Assembly (NCBI GenBank): GCA_020621865.1
Contig: JAHRYW010000005.1
Span: forward strand, 125,988 to 189,987
Direction of reading: 5' to 3'
DNA from: Betaproteobacteria bacterium
GTDB lineage: Bacteria; Pseudomonadota; Gammaproteobacteria; Burkholderiales; Rhodocyclaceae
DNA length: 64,000 bases
Shown here piece by piece: positions 1 through 8,155 of the stretch (the first letter of the stretch is position 1; each line of letters opens with the position of its first letter). The notes beneath the pieces are model-generated. The model did no database searches. It saw nothing but the letters and a program-made list of their open reading frames with translations, and was not told the DNA's origin. Position numbers and translations under genes: made by a program.

Positions 1-889
1 CGAAATGCCGTGGGAAGACCCAGGCCCGCGGCGTGCCGTTGCGCAGGACCAGACCGGCGAACAGCATGCAGAGCGTCACCGGCAGCCGCAAGGCCTCGAT
101 CAGGCCGATCGTCATCAGCACCAGGCCGAGCAGAACGATGGAGGCGTACTCGTCGCGCATTTTGATCAGCCAGCGATCGACGCGACTGATCGCCTCGGCC
201 AGCAATTTACCGACGACCAGGCCGGCGCCGAGCAGGTAGAGCGGATGCGAGATGGCCAGCACCCAGTCGCCGCGATAGTGCTGGTGCAAGCCGCCGGTCG
301 CCAGATGAAGCGTGACTACGGCATAAATCGTATTCAAGGCCGTCAGCACCAACAGGCGGGTACTGACCTGCCCCTGCGCCTTGCTCTCGGCAACCACCCG
401 CATGATCACCGCCGGCGACGAAGCCATGCCGATCGCCCCCATCAGCACCGCCGGCACCATGGCCATGCCGAGGTAGCGGCCGACGGCGAACACCGCACCA
501 AAGGCGGCCAGCGATTCGCAGAAACTGGTCAGCAACAGCCAGCGGTTGTGCCGCAACCAGGCCAGGTCGACCCGGCTGCCCAATTCAAGCAGCAGGATGG
601 CCAAGGCGACGTTCAGTCCCCAGCGCAGCCATTCGCTGTGTTGGGCGACCAGCGGATCGCCGGCCAGCGCGGCGACCACCATGCCGATGACCGGATAGGC
701 CGTAATCCGCGGCAGGCCGAGATTCTGGCGCACCCATTCGCCGGCCAGCGCGGCGCCGACGACGGCCAGCGCAATCCACAGCAGCGGGCTGAAGTTGGGC
801 GGCCAGTCGGGCAGGAAAAAAACCGCGTGTTCCAACTCAGTTGCCTCCCCGGTTGCCGTTCCGGTTCGACAGGCAGAGAATGCGTTCAT
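1..889 (-). CDS. Cation:proton antiporter, CPA2/KefB type (3' end cut by window)
   Basis: About 296 residues of a polytopic membrane protein are visible on the minus strand; the gene runs off the left edge. Translation shows successive hydrophobic helices, and the segments GLPRITAYPVIGMVVAALAG, LLLELGSRVDL and GAIGMASSPAVIMRVVAE resemble the first helices and the transport-site region of monovalent cation/H+ antiporters. Such proteins sit in the inner membrane and exchange K+ or Na+ for H+. The start is uncertain: the frame opens at ATG 889 (another ATG at 895), but the hydrophobic part starts about 20 residues later, so TTG at 835 is possible. It is divergent from the amidotransferase-like gene by about 35 bp. 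I infer function from topology and local motifs only. Confidence 0.8.
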   Translation of the reverse strand, partial: MNAFSACRTGTATGEATELEHAVFFLPDWPPNFSPLLWIALAVVGAALAGEWVRQNLGLPRITAYPVIGMVVAALAGDPLVAQHSEWLRWGLNVALAILLLELGSRVDLAWLRHNRWLLLTSFCESLAAFGAVFAVGRYLGMAMVPAVLMGAIGMASSPAVIMRVVAESKAQGQVSTRLLVLTALNTIYAVVTLHLATGGLHQHYRGDWVLAISHPLYLLGAGLVVGKLLAEAISRVDRWLIKMRDEYASIVLLGLVLMTIGLIEALRLPVTLCMLFAGLVLRNGTPRAWVFPRHF

Positions 890-924
890 TGGCATTCTGC
901 GCCCAGCTGGGCGGGGAGTTCTCC

Positions 925-1706
925 ATGAAACGTACGCTCAAGATCGGCCTGTCGGCCCGCCTGCTCCACCCACGGCCCGGTGGCATCGGCATGGAAACCA
1001 AGACGCTGCAGTATCTGGAGCAGTCGGTTGCCCAGTGGATCATGGCCCGGGACGTGCTGGTCTTCATGATTCCCTCCATTACGCAGGATGGGATGCTGAA
1101 TCGTAGCGCCATTCGTTTGAGCGACTACGCCAAGAATCTCGATGGACTGGTGCTGCAGGGGGAGCCGACATCAGTCCCGCCGCCTATGGTGAAGAGGAAC
1201 TCCGCCCCGAATGGTCAGGCGACCGAACCCGGGATATGTATGAAATGGAATTGCTCCATGAGTTCCTCGAGATTGGCAAACCGGTGCTAGGCATCTGCCG
1301 CGGCGCCCAGCTGATCAACGTTGCCATGGGCGGCTCGCTGTATCAGGACATCGCCTCGCAACTTCCGGAATCCATCGTCCATGTCGCCGAGGCCTATGAC
1401 CGGCACGCCCACGAGATCACGCTGGAACCCGGCGGGCTGCTGGAAAAACGCCTGGGGAATGCCGCTCAGCGCAAGGTGATTTCGATCCACCACCAAGGCA
1501 TCCGCACCCTCGGCCGCGATCTGGTGATTGAAGCGCGGGCAGCCGGCGACGGCATGATCGAGGCAATCCGCGGCAGCGGCCGCAATTTCCTGCTCGGTCT
1601 GCAGTGGCACCCGGAATTCCGGCGCCCGAGCGACGAGGACGTGCTCGACTGCCTGCCCCTGCTCGAAGCCTTTCTCGACGCCACCCGCAGCCGGCACTGG
1701 CTGTAG
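925..1706 (+). pseudogene. Class I glutamine amidotransferase-like (peptidase C26, PuuD type) with a one-base frameshift
   Basis: Two adjacent frames together give one complete protein of about 260 residues. The first part (MKRTLKIGLSARL... up to DGLVLQG) is in one frame; the rest (GADISPAAYG... to the end) continues in another. The join falls in a run of five G at 1158-1162; a sixth G would restore QGGADISP. The second part has the nucleophile motif GICRGAQ and the QWHPE His/Glu pair of class I amidotransferases, as in gamma-glutamyl-GABA hydrolase. The remainder is undamaged, so this is either a recent inactivation or a homopolymer sequencing error. The ATG at 925 follows a GGGGAG ribosome-binding site. 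Substrate cannot be told from sequence. Confidence 0.75.
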
Positions 1707-1748
1707 CCACGCCAATCCGTGATGGCCGGGCCCGGTTACCCGGGCTCC

Positions 1749-1783
1749 AATGCTACGGTCAGCGGCAAAAAAAGCCGAATTTC
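1749..1783 (-). repeat. Dispersed repeat, copy 1
   Basis: Contains the exact core AATGCTACGGTC (reverse complement of GACCGTAGCATT) followed by an A-rich tract with GGC. It lies between the end of the amidotransferase gene and the end of the PCu(A)C gene. Confidence 0.8.
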
Positions 1784-2246
1784 AGTGTTTGTGTTCCATG
1801 GCCGGCATACCGGCCGCCATCGGGCGTACCACCTTGGCCTCGACCTGCTTGCTGCTGCCGTCGTCGAAGGTCAGCGTGATCGGCACGACGTCGCCTTCCT
1901 TCATCGGCGCCTTGAGGTCGATCATCATCACGTGCAGGCCGCCCGGCTTGAGCACGGCCTCGCCCTTGGCCTTGATGTCGATGGCCGGCACCGGCCGCAT
2001 CTTCATGACGCCGCCTTCGTTCAGGTGGGTGTGCAGCTCGGTCACCTTGGAGACCGGATTGTCGGCCTTGAGCACCTTGACGTCCTTGTCGCCGTTGTTC
2101 CTGATCACCATGAAGGCACCGGTTGCCGGCGCATTGGGTGGGGCCAGGCGGACATAGGGGTCCTGCACGGAGACATGGTCGGCAGCGCCGGCAAAAACAC
2201 CGGCCGAGAACAGCAGGCTGGCAGCGAACAGGGACAGGTGTTTCAT
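1782..2246 (-). CDS. PCu(A)C-family periplasmic copper chaperone
   Basis: 154 residues with an N-terminal Sec signal peptide (MKHLSLFAASLLFSAGVFAG). The mature part has the cupredoxin-like Cu(I) site of the family: His and Met around TELHTHLNEGGVMKMRPV and GGLHVMMIDL, matching the H(M)X10MX21HXM pattern. A His/Met-rich tail (MAAGMPAMEHKH) may bind further copper. The family delivers Cu(I) to CuA centres, usually with SCO. Here the SCO gene lies 12 bp upstream in the same operon, and the operon is divergent from nosZ, so supply of copper to N2O reductase is a reasonable inference; cytochrome oxidase is the alternative target. Confidence 0.93.
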   Translation of the reverse strand: MKHLSLFAASLLFSAGVFAGAADHVSVQDPYVRLAPPNAPATGAFMVIRNNGDKDVKVLKADNPVSKVTELHTHLNEGGVMKMRPVPAIDIKAKGEAVLKPGGLHVMMIDLKAPMKEGDVVPITLTFDDGSSKQVEAKVVRPMAAGMPAMEHKH

Positions 2247-2258
2247 GGCAAATCTCCT

Positions 2259-2861
2259 TCAGGGTTGTTGCAGATGTTTGCGGATGGCGACGACGACCTG
2301 GTCGGGCGGCGTGGCGTGGGCGATCTTGGCGACCAGTTCCCCGTCCGGGGCGATGACGAAGGTGTCCGACGAGTGGTCGACGACATAGCCGCCACCGGCC
2401 GTAGCGACCTTCTGCTCGGCATAGAACACGCCGTAGCGCTTGGCGATTTCGGCAATAGCTTCAGCCGTGCCGGTGGCGCCGACGATGGCCGGGTGGAAGA
2501 ACTCGGCATACTCCTTCAGGCGCTCCGGCGTGTCGCGCTTCGGGTCGACCGAAACGAAGATCATCGCCACCTTGCCCAACTCCTCCGGCGTCAGCAGCTT
2601 GAGGCCTTCGGCGGTGGCAGCCAGCGAGGTCGGGCAGACATCCGGGCAGAAGGTATAGCCGAAATAGACCAGCACCAGCTTGCCGCGGTAATCCTTCAAG
2701 GACACCGGACCGGCTGCCGACTGCAGCGTGAAATCGCCACCCGCCGCAATCGCAGCCCGGGGAATCGGGCGCTCCGGCATCTCGGGATGCCAGAACAGTG
2801 CCACACCCAGCACGACCAGGGCGAGCAGGCCGGCAATCGCCGTCAGGATTCGTTCGGACAT
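2259..2861 (-). CDS. SCO1/SenC/PrrC-family copper-binding thioredoxin-fold protein
   Basis: 200 residues. A single N-terminal membrane anchor (about residues 6-23) is followed by a thioredoxin-like domain with the copper motif CPDVCP (Cys72, Cys76) and the conserved distal His in VVDHSSDTF. SCO proteins insert copper into the CuA site of cytochrome c oxidase and, in some bacteria, of N2O reductase. The ATG at 2861 overlaps the stop of the upstream gene (TGATG), indicating translational coupling. It forms a three-gene operon with the PCu(A)C chaperone and the small membrane protein, facing away from nosZ. Confidence 0.93.
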   Translation of the reverse strand: MSERILTAIAGLLALVVLGVALFWHPEMPERPIPRAAIAAGGDFTLQSAAGPVSLKDYRGKLVLVYFGYTFCPDVCPTSLAATAEGLKLLTPEELGKVAMIFVSVDPKRDTPERLKEYAEFFHPAIVGATGTAEAIAEIAKRYGVFYAEQKVATAGGGYVVDHSSDTFVIAPDGELVAKIAHATPPDQVVVAIRKHLQQP

Positions 2862-3328
2862 CAGTGCTCTCCCGTCCCAAAGCGATACGGCACCGCGATG
2901 CGCTCGCTGCCGGTTTCGATCAGCACCGTCGCCTGCCAGTCCATGTGTCCGGTGATGCACACCGGCAAGGTCACTTCGCCGACGAAGCGACCATCGCCGC
3001 CGGCCACCAGTTGCGGACGGTTGAGGCCCATGTTCATGTCGATGCCAGCGAAATCGACCTCGACCCGCGCCGGCGTGAAACCGCGTGTCGCCACCTCGAC
3101 CTGGAAAGGCTTGACCAGCGGAATCGGCCGCGTCGCCATGTTCAGCTCGATCTGACCGCCGTTCGGCAGCGTCACCGCGCAGGCTTGCTGCTGCAGGTTA
3201 CAGGCCGGATCGGGCTGTACCGTCAGGTCGGCTTTCGGCAACAGCATCGGCGACAGCTTGTAGCCGACCACCACCACCAGCGCGATCAGCTCCATGCCAA
3301 TCAGATCAATCAGGATTTTCTTATTCAC
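2861..3328 (-). CDS. Membrane-anchored periplasmic protein of unknown function, first gene of the copper operon
   Basis: 155 residues: one N-terminal membrane segment (about residues 7-22) and a periplasmic beta-rich domain with three cysteines (CNLQQQACAV, VCITGHMDW) and several methionines. I do not recognise a named family. It is translationally coupled to SCO and lies first in the operon next to nosZ, so a part in copper handling or redox maturation is inferred. The conserved-looking block GHMDWQATVLIETG near the C-terminus resembles an FixH-like immunoglobulin fold, but I cannot establish this. Confidence 0.7.
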   Translation of the reverse strand: MNKKILIDLIGMELIALVVVVGYKLSPMLLPKADLTVQPDPACNLQQQACAVTLPNGGQIELNMATRPIPLVKPFQVEVATRGFTPARVEVDFAGIDMNMGLNRPQLVAGGDGRFVGEVTLPVCITGHMDWQATVLIETGSERIAVPYRFGTGEH

Positions 3329-3393
3329 AAGTCAGGGCCGGGACTTCAGGCAGCAGAGAAGGCAGCATTTTCGCCGATGCGGCATTTTCAGAT

Positions 3394-3407
3394 TTAATAA
3401 ACATCAA
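3394..3407. promoter_or_regulatory. FNR/Dnr-type box between nosZ and the copper operon
   Basis: TTAATAAACATCAA matches the FNR/DNR consensus TTGAT-N4-ATCAA with one mismatch. It is centred at about 3400.5, 125 bp upstream of the nosZ ATG and 72 bp upstream of the divergent operon. TACAGT at 3430-3435 would be a fair -10 for a class II arrangement (box at about -41.5). Anaerobic or NO control of nosZ by this site is inferred. Confidence 0.6.
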
Positions 3408-3524
3408 TTCTTTCACAGACCACGAGGCATACAGTGTGCGGCAAATTGTCGCAGTGGCATTTAGCTGCAGGCGACGATGGGGGAATGGGAGTTCCAACTT
3501 CTGGTATTCATGGGAGAAACCGAG

Positions 3525-5807
3525 ATGAGAAAATTTGCAGTGAAAACCACCGCGCTGCTGTTGGCCGCAGGCTTTGCAGCCACGGCGTGGTCCGCCGAAT
3601 CGCTGCAGGACGTGATGAAGCGTCGCGGCCTTAGCCAGCAGGACCTGCTGGCTGCGTCCAAGACCTACGTCCCGACCGGCAAGCGCGACGAATTCGTCGT
3701 CTTCAGCTCTGGCGGCCAGTCCGGCCAGATCATCGTGTATGGCATTCCGTCCATGCGCATCCTCAAGTACATCGGCGTGTTCACGCCGGAACCCTGGCAG
3801 GGCTACGGCTTCGATGAAAACTCCAAGGCTGTGCTGAACCAGGGCAGCATCGATGGCAAGACCATCACCTGGGGTGACACGCACCACCCGGCCATCTCGG
3901 AAACCCAGGGCAAGTACGACGGCCAGTTCCTGTTCATCAACGACAAGGCCAATCCGCGCCTCGCCGTGATCGACCTGCGCGACTTCGAAACCAAGCAGAT
4001 CGTCGTCAACCCGATCTACAAGTCCGAACACGGCGGTGCCTTTGTCACGCCGAACACCGACTACGTGATCGAAGCCGCCCAGTACGCCGCACCGCTCGAG
4101 AACAAGAAGTTCTACCCGCTCGAAGAGTTCAACGAGAAGTATCGCGGTGGCGTCACCTACTGGAAGTTCGACCGCAAGGAAGGCCGCATCAACCCGAAGG
4201 AATCCTTCTCCCTCGAACTGCCGCCGTACTCGCAGGACTTGTCCGACGCCGGCAAGGGTCCGTCCGACGGCTGGTCCTTCACCAACTCCTTCTGTTCCGA
4301 GCGTTACGTTGGCGGCATCGAAAAGGGCCGTCCGCCGTATGAAGCCGGTTGTTCCGCCAAGGACACCGACTACATGCACGTAATCAACTGGAAGAAGGCC
4401 GCCGAACTGGTCGCCGCCGGCAAGGCCAAGACCATCAACGGTCACAAGGTCCTGCCGATGGACGTTTCGATCAAGGAAGGCATCCTCTTCCTGGTACCGG
4501 AACCGAAGTCCCCGCACGGCGTTGACGTGACCCCGGACGGCAAGAGCATCATCGTCTCCGGCAAGCTCGACACCCACGTTTCCGTCTATTCCTTCGAGAA
4601 GATCCAGGCCGCCATCAAGGCCGGCAAGTTCGAATCCAAGGATCCGTACGGCATCCCGGTCATCGGCATGAAGGACGCCCTGGACAAGCAGGTTCAACTC
4701 GGCCTCGGCCCCCTGCACACCCAGTACGACTCCAAGTCCTGCCTGGCCTACACCTCGCTCTACGTGGATAGCCAGGTCGCCAAGTGGAACTACTGCGAAG
4801 GCAAGGTCGTCGACAAGATCTCGGTGCACTACAACATCGGTCACCTGATGACCATGGAAGGCGATTCCATGGATCCGAAGGGCCGCTACCTGGTTGCGCT
4901 GAACAAGCTGGCCATCGACCGCTTCGTGCCGGTCGGCCCGCTGCATCCGCAGAACCACCAGCTGATCGACATCTCGAACGACAAGATGCAACTGTTGTAC
5001 GACATGCCGCTGCCGCTGGGCGAGCCGCACTACGCCGTCGCCATCGACGCCACCAAGCTGAAGCCGGGCGTGCGTTACAAGGTCGGTACCGATTCCCGCA
5101 CCGACAAGCAGCATCCGGGCATGGTCCGTGCAGGCGAAGAGCGTATCGAGAAGAAGGGTAACAAGATCACCGTCTATGGCACCCTGATCCGCTCGCACAT
5201 CACGCCGGAAACCATCGAAGCCGACGTCGGCGACGAAGTGACCGTCCATCTGACCAACCTCGAACGTGCCCAGGACGAAACCCACGGCTTCACCGTGTCG
5301 ACCTACAACGTTCACGCCTCCGTCGAACCGGGCAAGACCGTCACGGTCAAGTTCAAGGCCGACAAGGAAGGTGTCTACCCGTACTACTGCACGGAATTCT
5401 GCTCCGCGCTGCACCTCGAAATGCAAGGCTACCTGCTCGTCAAGCCGAAGGGCTGGAAGCCGACCAAGACCGAGATTGCCAAGCAGAACTACACCGAGGC
5501 TGACTACAAGGCAACGATCAAGAAGGTTGCCGACACCCAGGTCGTCATCGATTCCGTGGTCGGTTACATCACCAGCGTGAATTACAAGGACTTCCCGGAT
5601 GTCGTGGCCATGGTCGAAGACGCAACCGACCAGCTTGGCAAGATGAAGGATGCCAAGGCCAAGCACGAAGCCGCTGCCGCCAAGAAGGACTGGGAACAGG
5701 CCAATCTGTGGGCCGAGCAAGTCTGGCAATACCAGGTCAAGGCAGCCGACCTCGGTCTGCGCGCCAAGACCTACCTCGAGCAGAACGGTGCCAAGAAGGT
5801 CAAGTAA
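3525..5807 (+). CDS. nosZ: Nitrous-oxide reductase, clade II (Sec-dependent)
   Basis: 760 residues. The N-terminus (MRKFAVKTTALLLAAGFAAT) is a plain Sec signal peptide without twin arginines, the mark of clade II NosZ; the ATG at 3525 follows GGGAGAAACC. The beta-propeller has the CuZ histidine pair in DTHHP (118-121) and further His in GHLMTMEGD and HPQNHQ. The cupredoxin domain has the CuA motif CTEFCSALHLEM (Cys622, Cys626, His630, Met633). The enzyme reduces N2O to N2 in the periplasm. After CuA there is an extra, mostly helical tail of about 115 residues without CXXCH; the Wolinella enzyme has a cytochrome domain at this place. It heads the nos cluster and is followed by two cytochromes that could feed it electrons. 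Confidence 0.98.
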   Translation: MRKFAVKTTALLLAAGFAATAWSAESLQDVMKRRGLSQQDLLAASKTYVPTGKRDEFVVFSSGGQSGQIIVYGIPSMRILKYIGVFTPEPWQGYGFDENSKAVLNQGSIDGKTITWGDTHHPAISETQGKYDGQFLFINDKANPRLAVIDLRDFETKQIVVNPIYKSEHGGAFVTPNTDYVIEAAQYAAPLENKKFYPLEEFNEKYRGGVTYWKFDRKEGRINPKESFSLELPPYSQDLSDAGKGPSDGWSFTNSFCSERYVGGIEKGRPPYEAGCSAKDTDYMHVINWKKAAELVAAGKAKTINGHKVLPMDVSIKEGILFLVPEPKSPHGVDVTPDGKSIIVSGKLDTHVSVYSFEKIQAAIKAGKFESKDPYGIPVIGMKDALDKQVQLGLGPLHTQYDSKSCLAYTSLYVDSQVAKWNYCEGKVVDKISVHYNIGHLMTMEGDSMDPKGRYLVALNKLAIDRFVPVGPLHPQNHQLIDISNDKMQLLYDMPLPLGEPHYAVAIDATKLKPGVRYKVGTDSRTDKQHPGMVRAGEERIEKKGNKITVYGTLIRSHITPETIEADVGDEVTVHLTNLERAQDETHGFTVSTYNVHASVEPGKTVTVKFKADKEGVYPYYCTEFCSALHLEMQGYLLVKPKGWKPTKTEIAKQNYTEADYKATIKKVADTQVVIDSVVGYITSVNYKDFPDVVAMVEDATDQLGKMKDAKAKHEAAAAKKDWEQANLWAEQVWQYQVKAADLGLRAKTYLEQNGAKKVK

Positions 5808-5847
5808 TACGCAGCCGAAAAGTCTTGATCTGACTTAAGGCAATTAT

Positions 5848-5878
5848 CGAGGGGCAGAGCGATTCTGCCCCTCGTTTC
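5848..5878 (+). terminator. Hairpin between nosZ and the cytochrome gene
   Basis: Perfect 11-bp stem CGAGGGGCAGA / TCTGCCCCTCG with a five-base loop, followed by TTTCATTT. It lies just before the ribosome-binding site of the next gene, so it may lower read-through or stabilise the nosZ transcript. Confidence 0.75.
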
Positions 5879-5897
5879 ATTTCAGGAGGGAAAAACC

Positions 5898-6206
5898 ATG
5901 AAATTTGTAATGTCTCTGATCGCTGCCGCCCTGGTCGCCAGCCCCGTCATCGCCGCTCCGGACGGCGCCAAGCTCTACGCCGAGAAGACCTGCAACGCCT
6001 GCCACGGCCCCAAGGGTGACAAGCCCCTGATGCCGAACTACCCGAAAATCGCCGGCCAGAATGCTGCCTACACCGAACAGCAGATGAAGGACATCAAGAG
6101 CGGCGCCCGCAACAACGGCCAGACGGCTGCCATGAAGGGCGTCATGCATCTGGTCAACGACGAGGAAATCAAGGCACTTTCCGAATACCTCGCCAAGCTT
6201 AAATAA
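5898..6206 (+). CDS. Small monohaem cytochrome c (c553-like) of the nos cluster
   Basis: 102 residues with a Sec signal peptide (cleavage near residue 20) and one haem site CNACH (residues 32-36). A Met in GVMHLV is a likely sixth ligand. The family carries electrons in the periplasm. Its position directly after nosZ matches the NosC-type cytochromes of clade II clusters, so electron delivery to NosZ is the likely role. A strong Shine-Dalgarno (AGGAGGG) precedes the ATG. Confidence 0.93.
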   Translation: MKFVMSLIAAALVASPVIAAPDGAKLYAEKTCNACHGPKGDKPLMPNYPKIAGQNAAYTEQQMKDIKSGARNNGQTAAMKGVMHLVNDEEIKALSEYLAKLK

Positions 6207-6213
6207 CTTGAAA

Positions 6214-6236
6214 AAGCCCGGCCTTCCGGGCTTATG
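6214..6236 (+). terminator. Hairpin after the monohaem cytochrome gene
   Basis: AAGCCCGG-CCTT-CCGGGCTT, a perfect 8-bp stem, 8 bases after the stop codon. There is no long T tract, so termination may be partial. Confidence 0.7.
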
Positions 6237-6317
6237 ACGCACATCAAGGAATGCTGATATAGGTGCATCGATAATGCATTCAGCGTTCGGAACCATCTGA
6301 CACAAAGGACACCAAAC

Positions 6318-7085
6318 ATGAAAGCATCATTTCTGCTGATTGGCCTGCTCTCCGCCGGCATCGCTTTCGCCGCCCCCCCGGCCCCGAAAACCGAGGGCAT
6401 CGAAGGCAAGGATTACAAGTGGAATGCCCAGTCCGGCGAAAAGGTCGAGGCACTGACCAAGAAGGGTGACAAGAAGCGCGGCGAAGAAGGTTATGAAACC
6501 TGCGGCGCCTGCCACCTGCCCTCCGGTGCCGGCCGTCCCGACGGCACCTTCCCGCAGCTCGCCGGCCAGCACACCACCGTGCTGATCAAGCAGATGGCCG
6601 ACATCCGTGCCGGCCTGCGCGACAACCCGACGATGTACCCGTTTGCCGCCACGCTGACCGATGCTCAGGAACTGGCCGACGTTGCCGCCTACATCGAAAG
6701 CCTGTGCATTCCGCCTGACCACGGCCATTACGACTCCAAGCCGGGCGACGCCGGCAAGGACTGGAAGGTTCCGGCTGATACCGACAAGCGCATCGCCGAA
6801 GGCAAGGCGCTGTACGAAAAGGAATGCCTGGAGTGCCACGGCAAGAACGGCGAAGGCAACAAGGAAAAGTTCTATCCGGTGATCGCCGGCCAGCACTACA
6901 AGTACCTGCTGCGCCAGATGACCGAAATTCGTAACGGCCATCGCCGCAACGCCAATCCGGACATGGTCAAGATCATCAAGAAATACACCGATGACCAGCT
7001 GATTTCCATTTCCGCCTACCAGGCCAGCCTGCAGATGCCGGGCAACATGTGCAAGCCGAAGGCTGGCGCAGGCAAGAAGAAGTAA
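6318..7085 (+). CDS. Dihaem cytochrome c (c4-like) of the nos cluster
   Basis: 255 residues with a signal peptide ending near residue 19. It has two cytochrome c domains with haem sites CGACH (62-66) and CLECH (170-174), each followed by the typical PQLAGQ or PVIAGQ block. Methionines in TMYPFAATL and NPDMVKII are candidate axial ligands. It is an electron carrier of the periplasm, as the second NosC-type cytochrome of the cluster. It is bounded by hairpins on both sides, which suggests transcript processing or differential expression within the cluster. Confidence 0.92.
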   Translation: MKASFLLIGLLSAGIAFAAPPAPKTEGIEGKDYKWNAQSGEKVEALTKKGDKKRGEEGYETCGACHLPSGAGRPDGTFPQLAGQHTTVLIKQMADIRAGLRDNPTMYPFAATLTDAQELADVAAYIESLCIPPDHGHYDSKPGDAGKDWKVPADTDKRIAEGKALYEKECLECHGKNGEGNKEKFYPVIAGQHYKYLLRQMTEIRNGHRRNANPDMVKIIKKYTDDQLISISAYQASLQMPGNMCKPKAGAGKKK

Positions 7086-7107
7086 GTAGTTTGCAGTAAG
7101 CTTGATG

Positions 7108-7131
7108 GGTTGCCCGCCTGAGCGGGCAACC
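7108..7131 (+). terminator. Hairpin between the dihaem cytochrome gene and nosB
   Basis: Perfect stem GGTTGCCCGC-CTGA-GCGGGCAACC, 22 bases after the stop codon. No T tract follows; a partial terminator or a stabilising stem-loop. Confidence 0.65.
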
Positions 7132-7176
7132 TTCACCCGACGCCGCGGGTGGCGTCAGACCACAGAGAACAGCAAT

Positions 7177-8151
7177 ATGGAAAAGCAAAACAAAATCATC
7201 GGCGGCCTTACCTTGATCTCATTGATCTGCCTGATCGCCGCCTACTTTGCCCCGATCTGGTGGGTTTCGCTGACCGCCCCGAATTATCCGGCCGATGCCT
7301 TCCCCGATGGCATCCGCATCCATTTCCATTTCGACGGTGTCTATAACGGCTGCAAGGTAGCCGGCAAGGGCACGCGGATGGCCAACGAGATCATCCAAAA
7401 GGATCTCGCCCACGACGACGAGCGCTACAACCCCATCCTCGACGCCCAGAAGAACGTCGACAAGGGTGCCGAAGGCCTCGATTGCGTCCATGAAATGAAC
7501 ACCATCAACCACTACGTCGGCATGTTCCCGATCGCCACCGGTGCGCCGGTCGAAAAGCCGCTGGCCAAATTCTTCTTCGGCTTCTTCGCGGTGATGATGG
7601 TGGCTTTTGCCATCGCCCGCAAAAAAGCGCGAATTTTGACGCTGACCGTAGGCTTTGCTGCCGTCGCCGCCTGGATGATCGTCGACCAGTTCGTCCTCGG
7701 CCATCTGGCCAGCCATGTCGAGCACTACATGCAGGAAGCCGGCACCTTCTTCAAGGAACCGGACAAGATCAAGGTCTGGGGCGACAACGTCCTCAGCATC
7801 TCGAAGATCGTCATCTTCGGCCTGATCGCCGTGATGGGCGTGGTCATCGCCGGCACCGCCCTGGTTCGCCCCTTCCAGCTGCTGCTGGCCCTGGTCCCGG
7901 CCCTGCTGCCCGTCTTCTTCGTGATCACCTACGCCGGCTGGCTGTGGTTCTTCGGCCACAACCTGCATCCGTGGGGCGCCTTCACCGTCAAACCCTTCAT
8001 GCCCACGGTCTTCGGCGAAGGCAAGGTCGCCCAGTTCTCGACCTTCTCCTATCCGTACTGGGGCTACGGCCTGCTGCTGATCATCTTCGTCTGCATGATG
8101 CTGGCCCTGCTGATCCGTCGCAAGCAGCTGCGCGAAGGCGGCGCCGAGTAA
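7177..8151 (+). CDS. nosB: NosB-like polytopic membrane protein of clade II nos clusters
   Basis: 324 residues with about five to six transmembrane helices. The first (residues 6-25) is followed by a periplasmic loop of about 100 residues that includes IRIHFHFDGVYNGCK and a Cys/His pair (DCVHEMNTINHY). Membrane proteins of this kind follow nosZ in clade II clusters (Wolinella NosB) and are required for N2O respiration by an unknown mechanism. The ATG at 7177 fits the start of the first helix. It is followed 4 bp later by nosD. Family assignment rests on context and topology. Confidence 0.8.
   Translation: MEKQNKIIGGLTLISLICLIAAYFAPIWWVSLTAPNYPADAFPDGIRIHFHFDGVYNGCKVAGKGTRMANEIIQKDLAHDDERYNPILDAQKNVDKGAEGLDCVHEMNTINHYVGMFPIATGAPVEKPLAKFFFGFFAVMMVAFAIARKKARILTLTVGFAAVAAWMIVDQFVLGHLASHVEHYMQEAGTFFKEPDKIKVWGDNVLSISKIVIFGLIAVMGVVIAGTALVRPFQLLLALVPALLPVFFVITYAGWLWFFGHNLHPWGAFTVKPFMPTVFGEGKVAQFSTFSYPYWGYGLLLIIFVCMMLALLIRRKQLREGGAE
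7621..7651 (+). repeat. Possible degenerate copy of the dispersed repeat inside nosB
   Basis: A-rich and T-rich tract followed by GCTGACCGTAG, sharing the last part of the repeat core. The match breaks down after TAG, so it may be chance. Confidence 0.35.
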
Positions 8152-8155
8152 GCCC

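Noticed and set aside
1719..3155. Plus-strand open frame of 478 codons over the copper operon
   Set aside because: Rich in His, Arg, Gly, Asp; opposite to three recognisable minus-strand genes with motifs and coupled starts.
3321..5729. Long minus-strand open frame of 802 codons opposite nosZ
   Set aside because: nosZ is certain on the other strand; the antisense frame is rich in Val, Gly, Asp, Leu without domain pattern and follows from the codon bias of the GC-rich gene.
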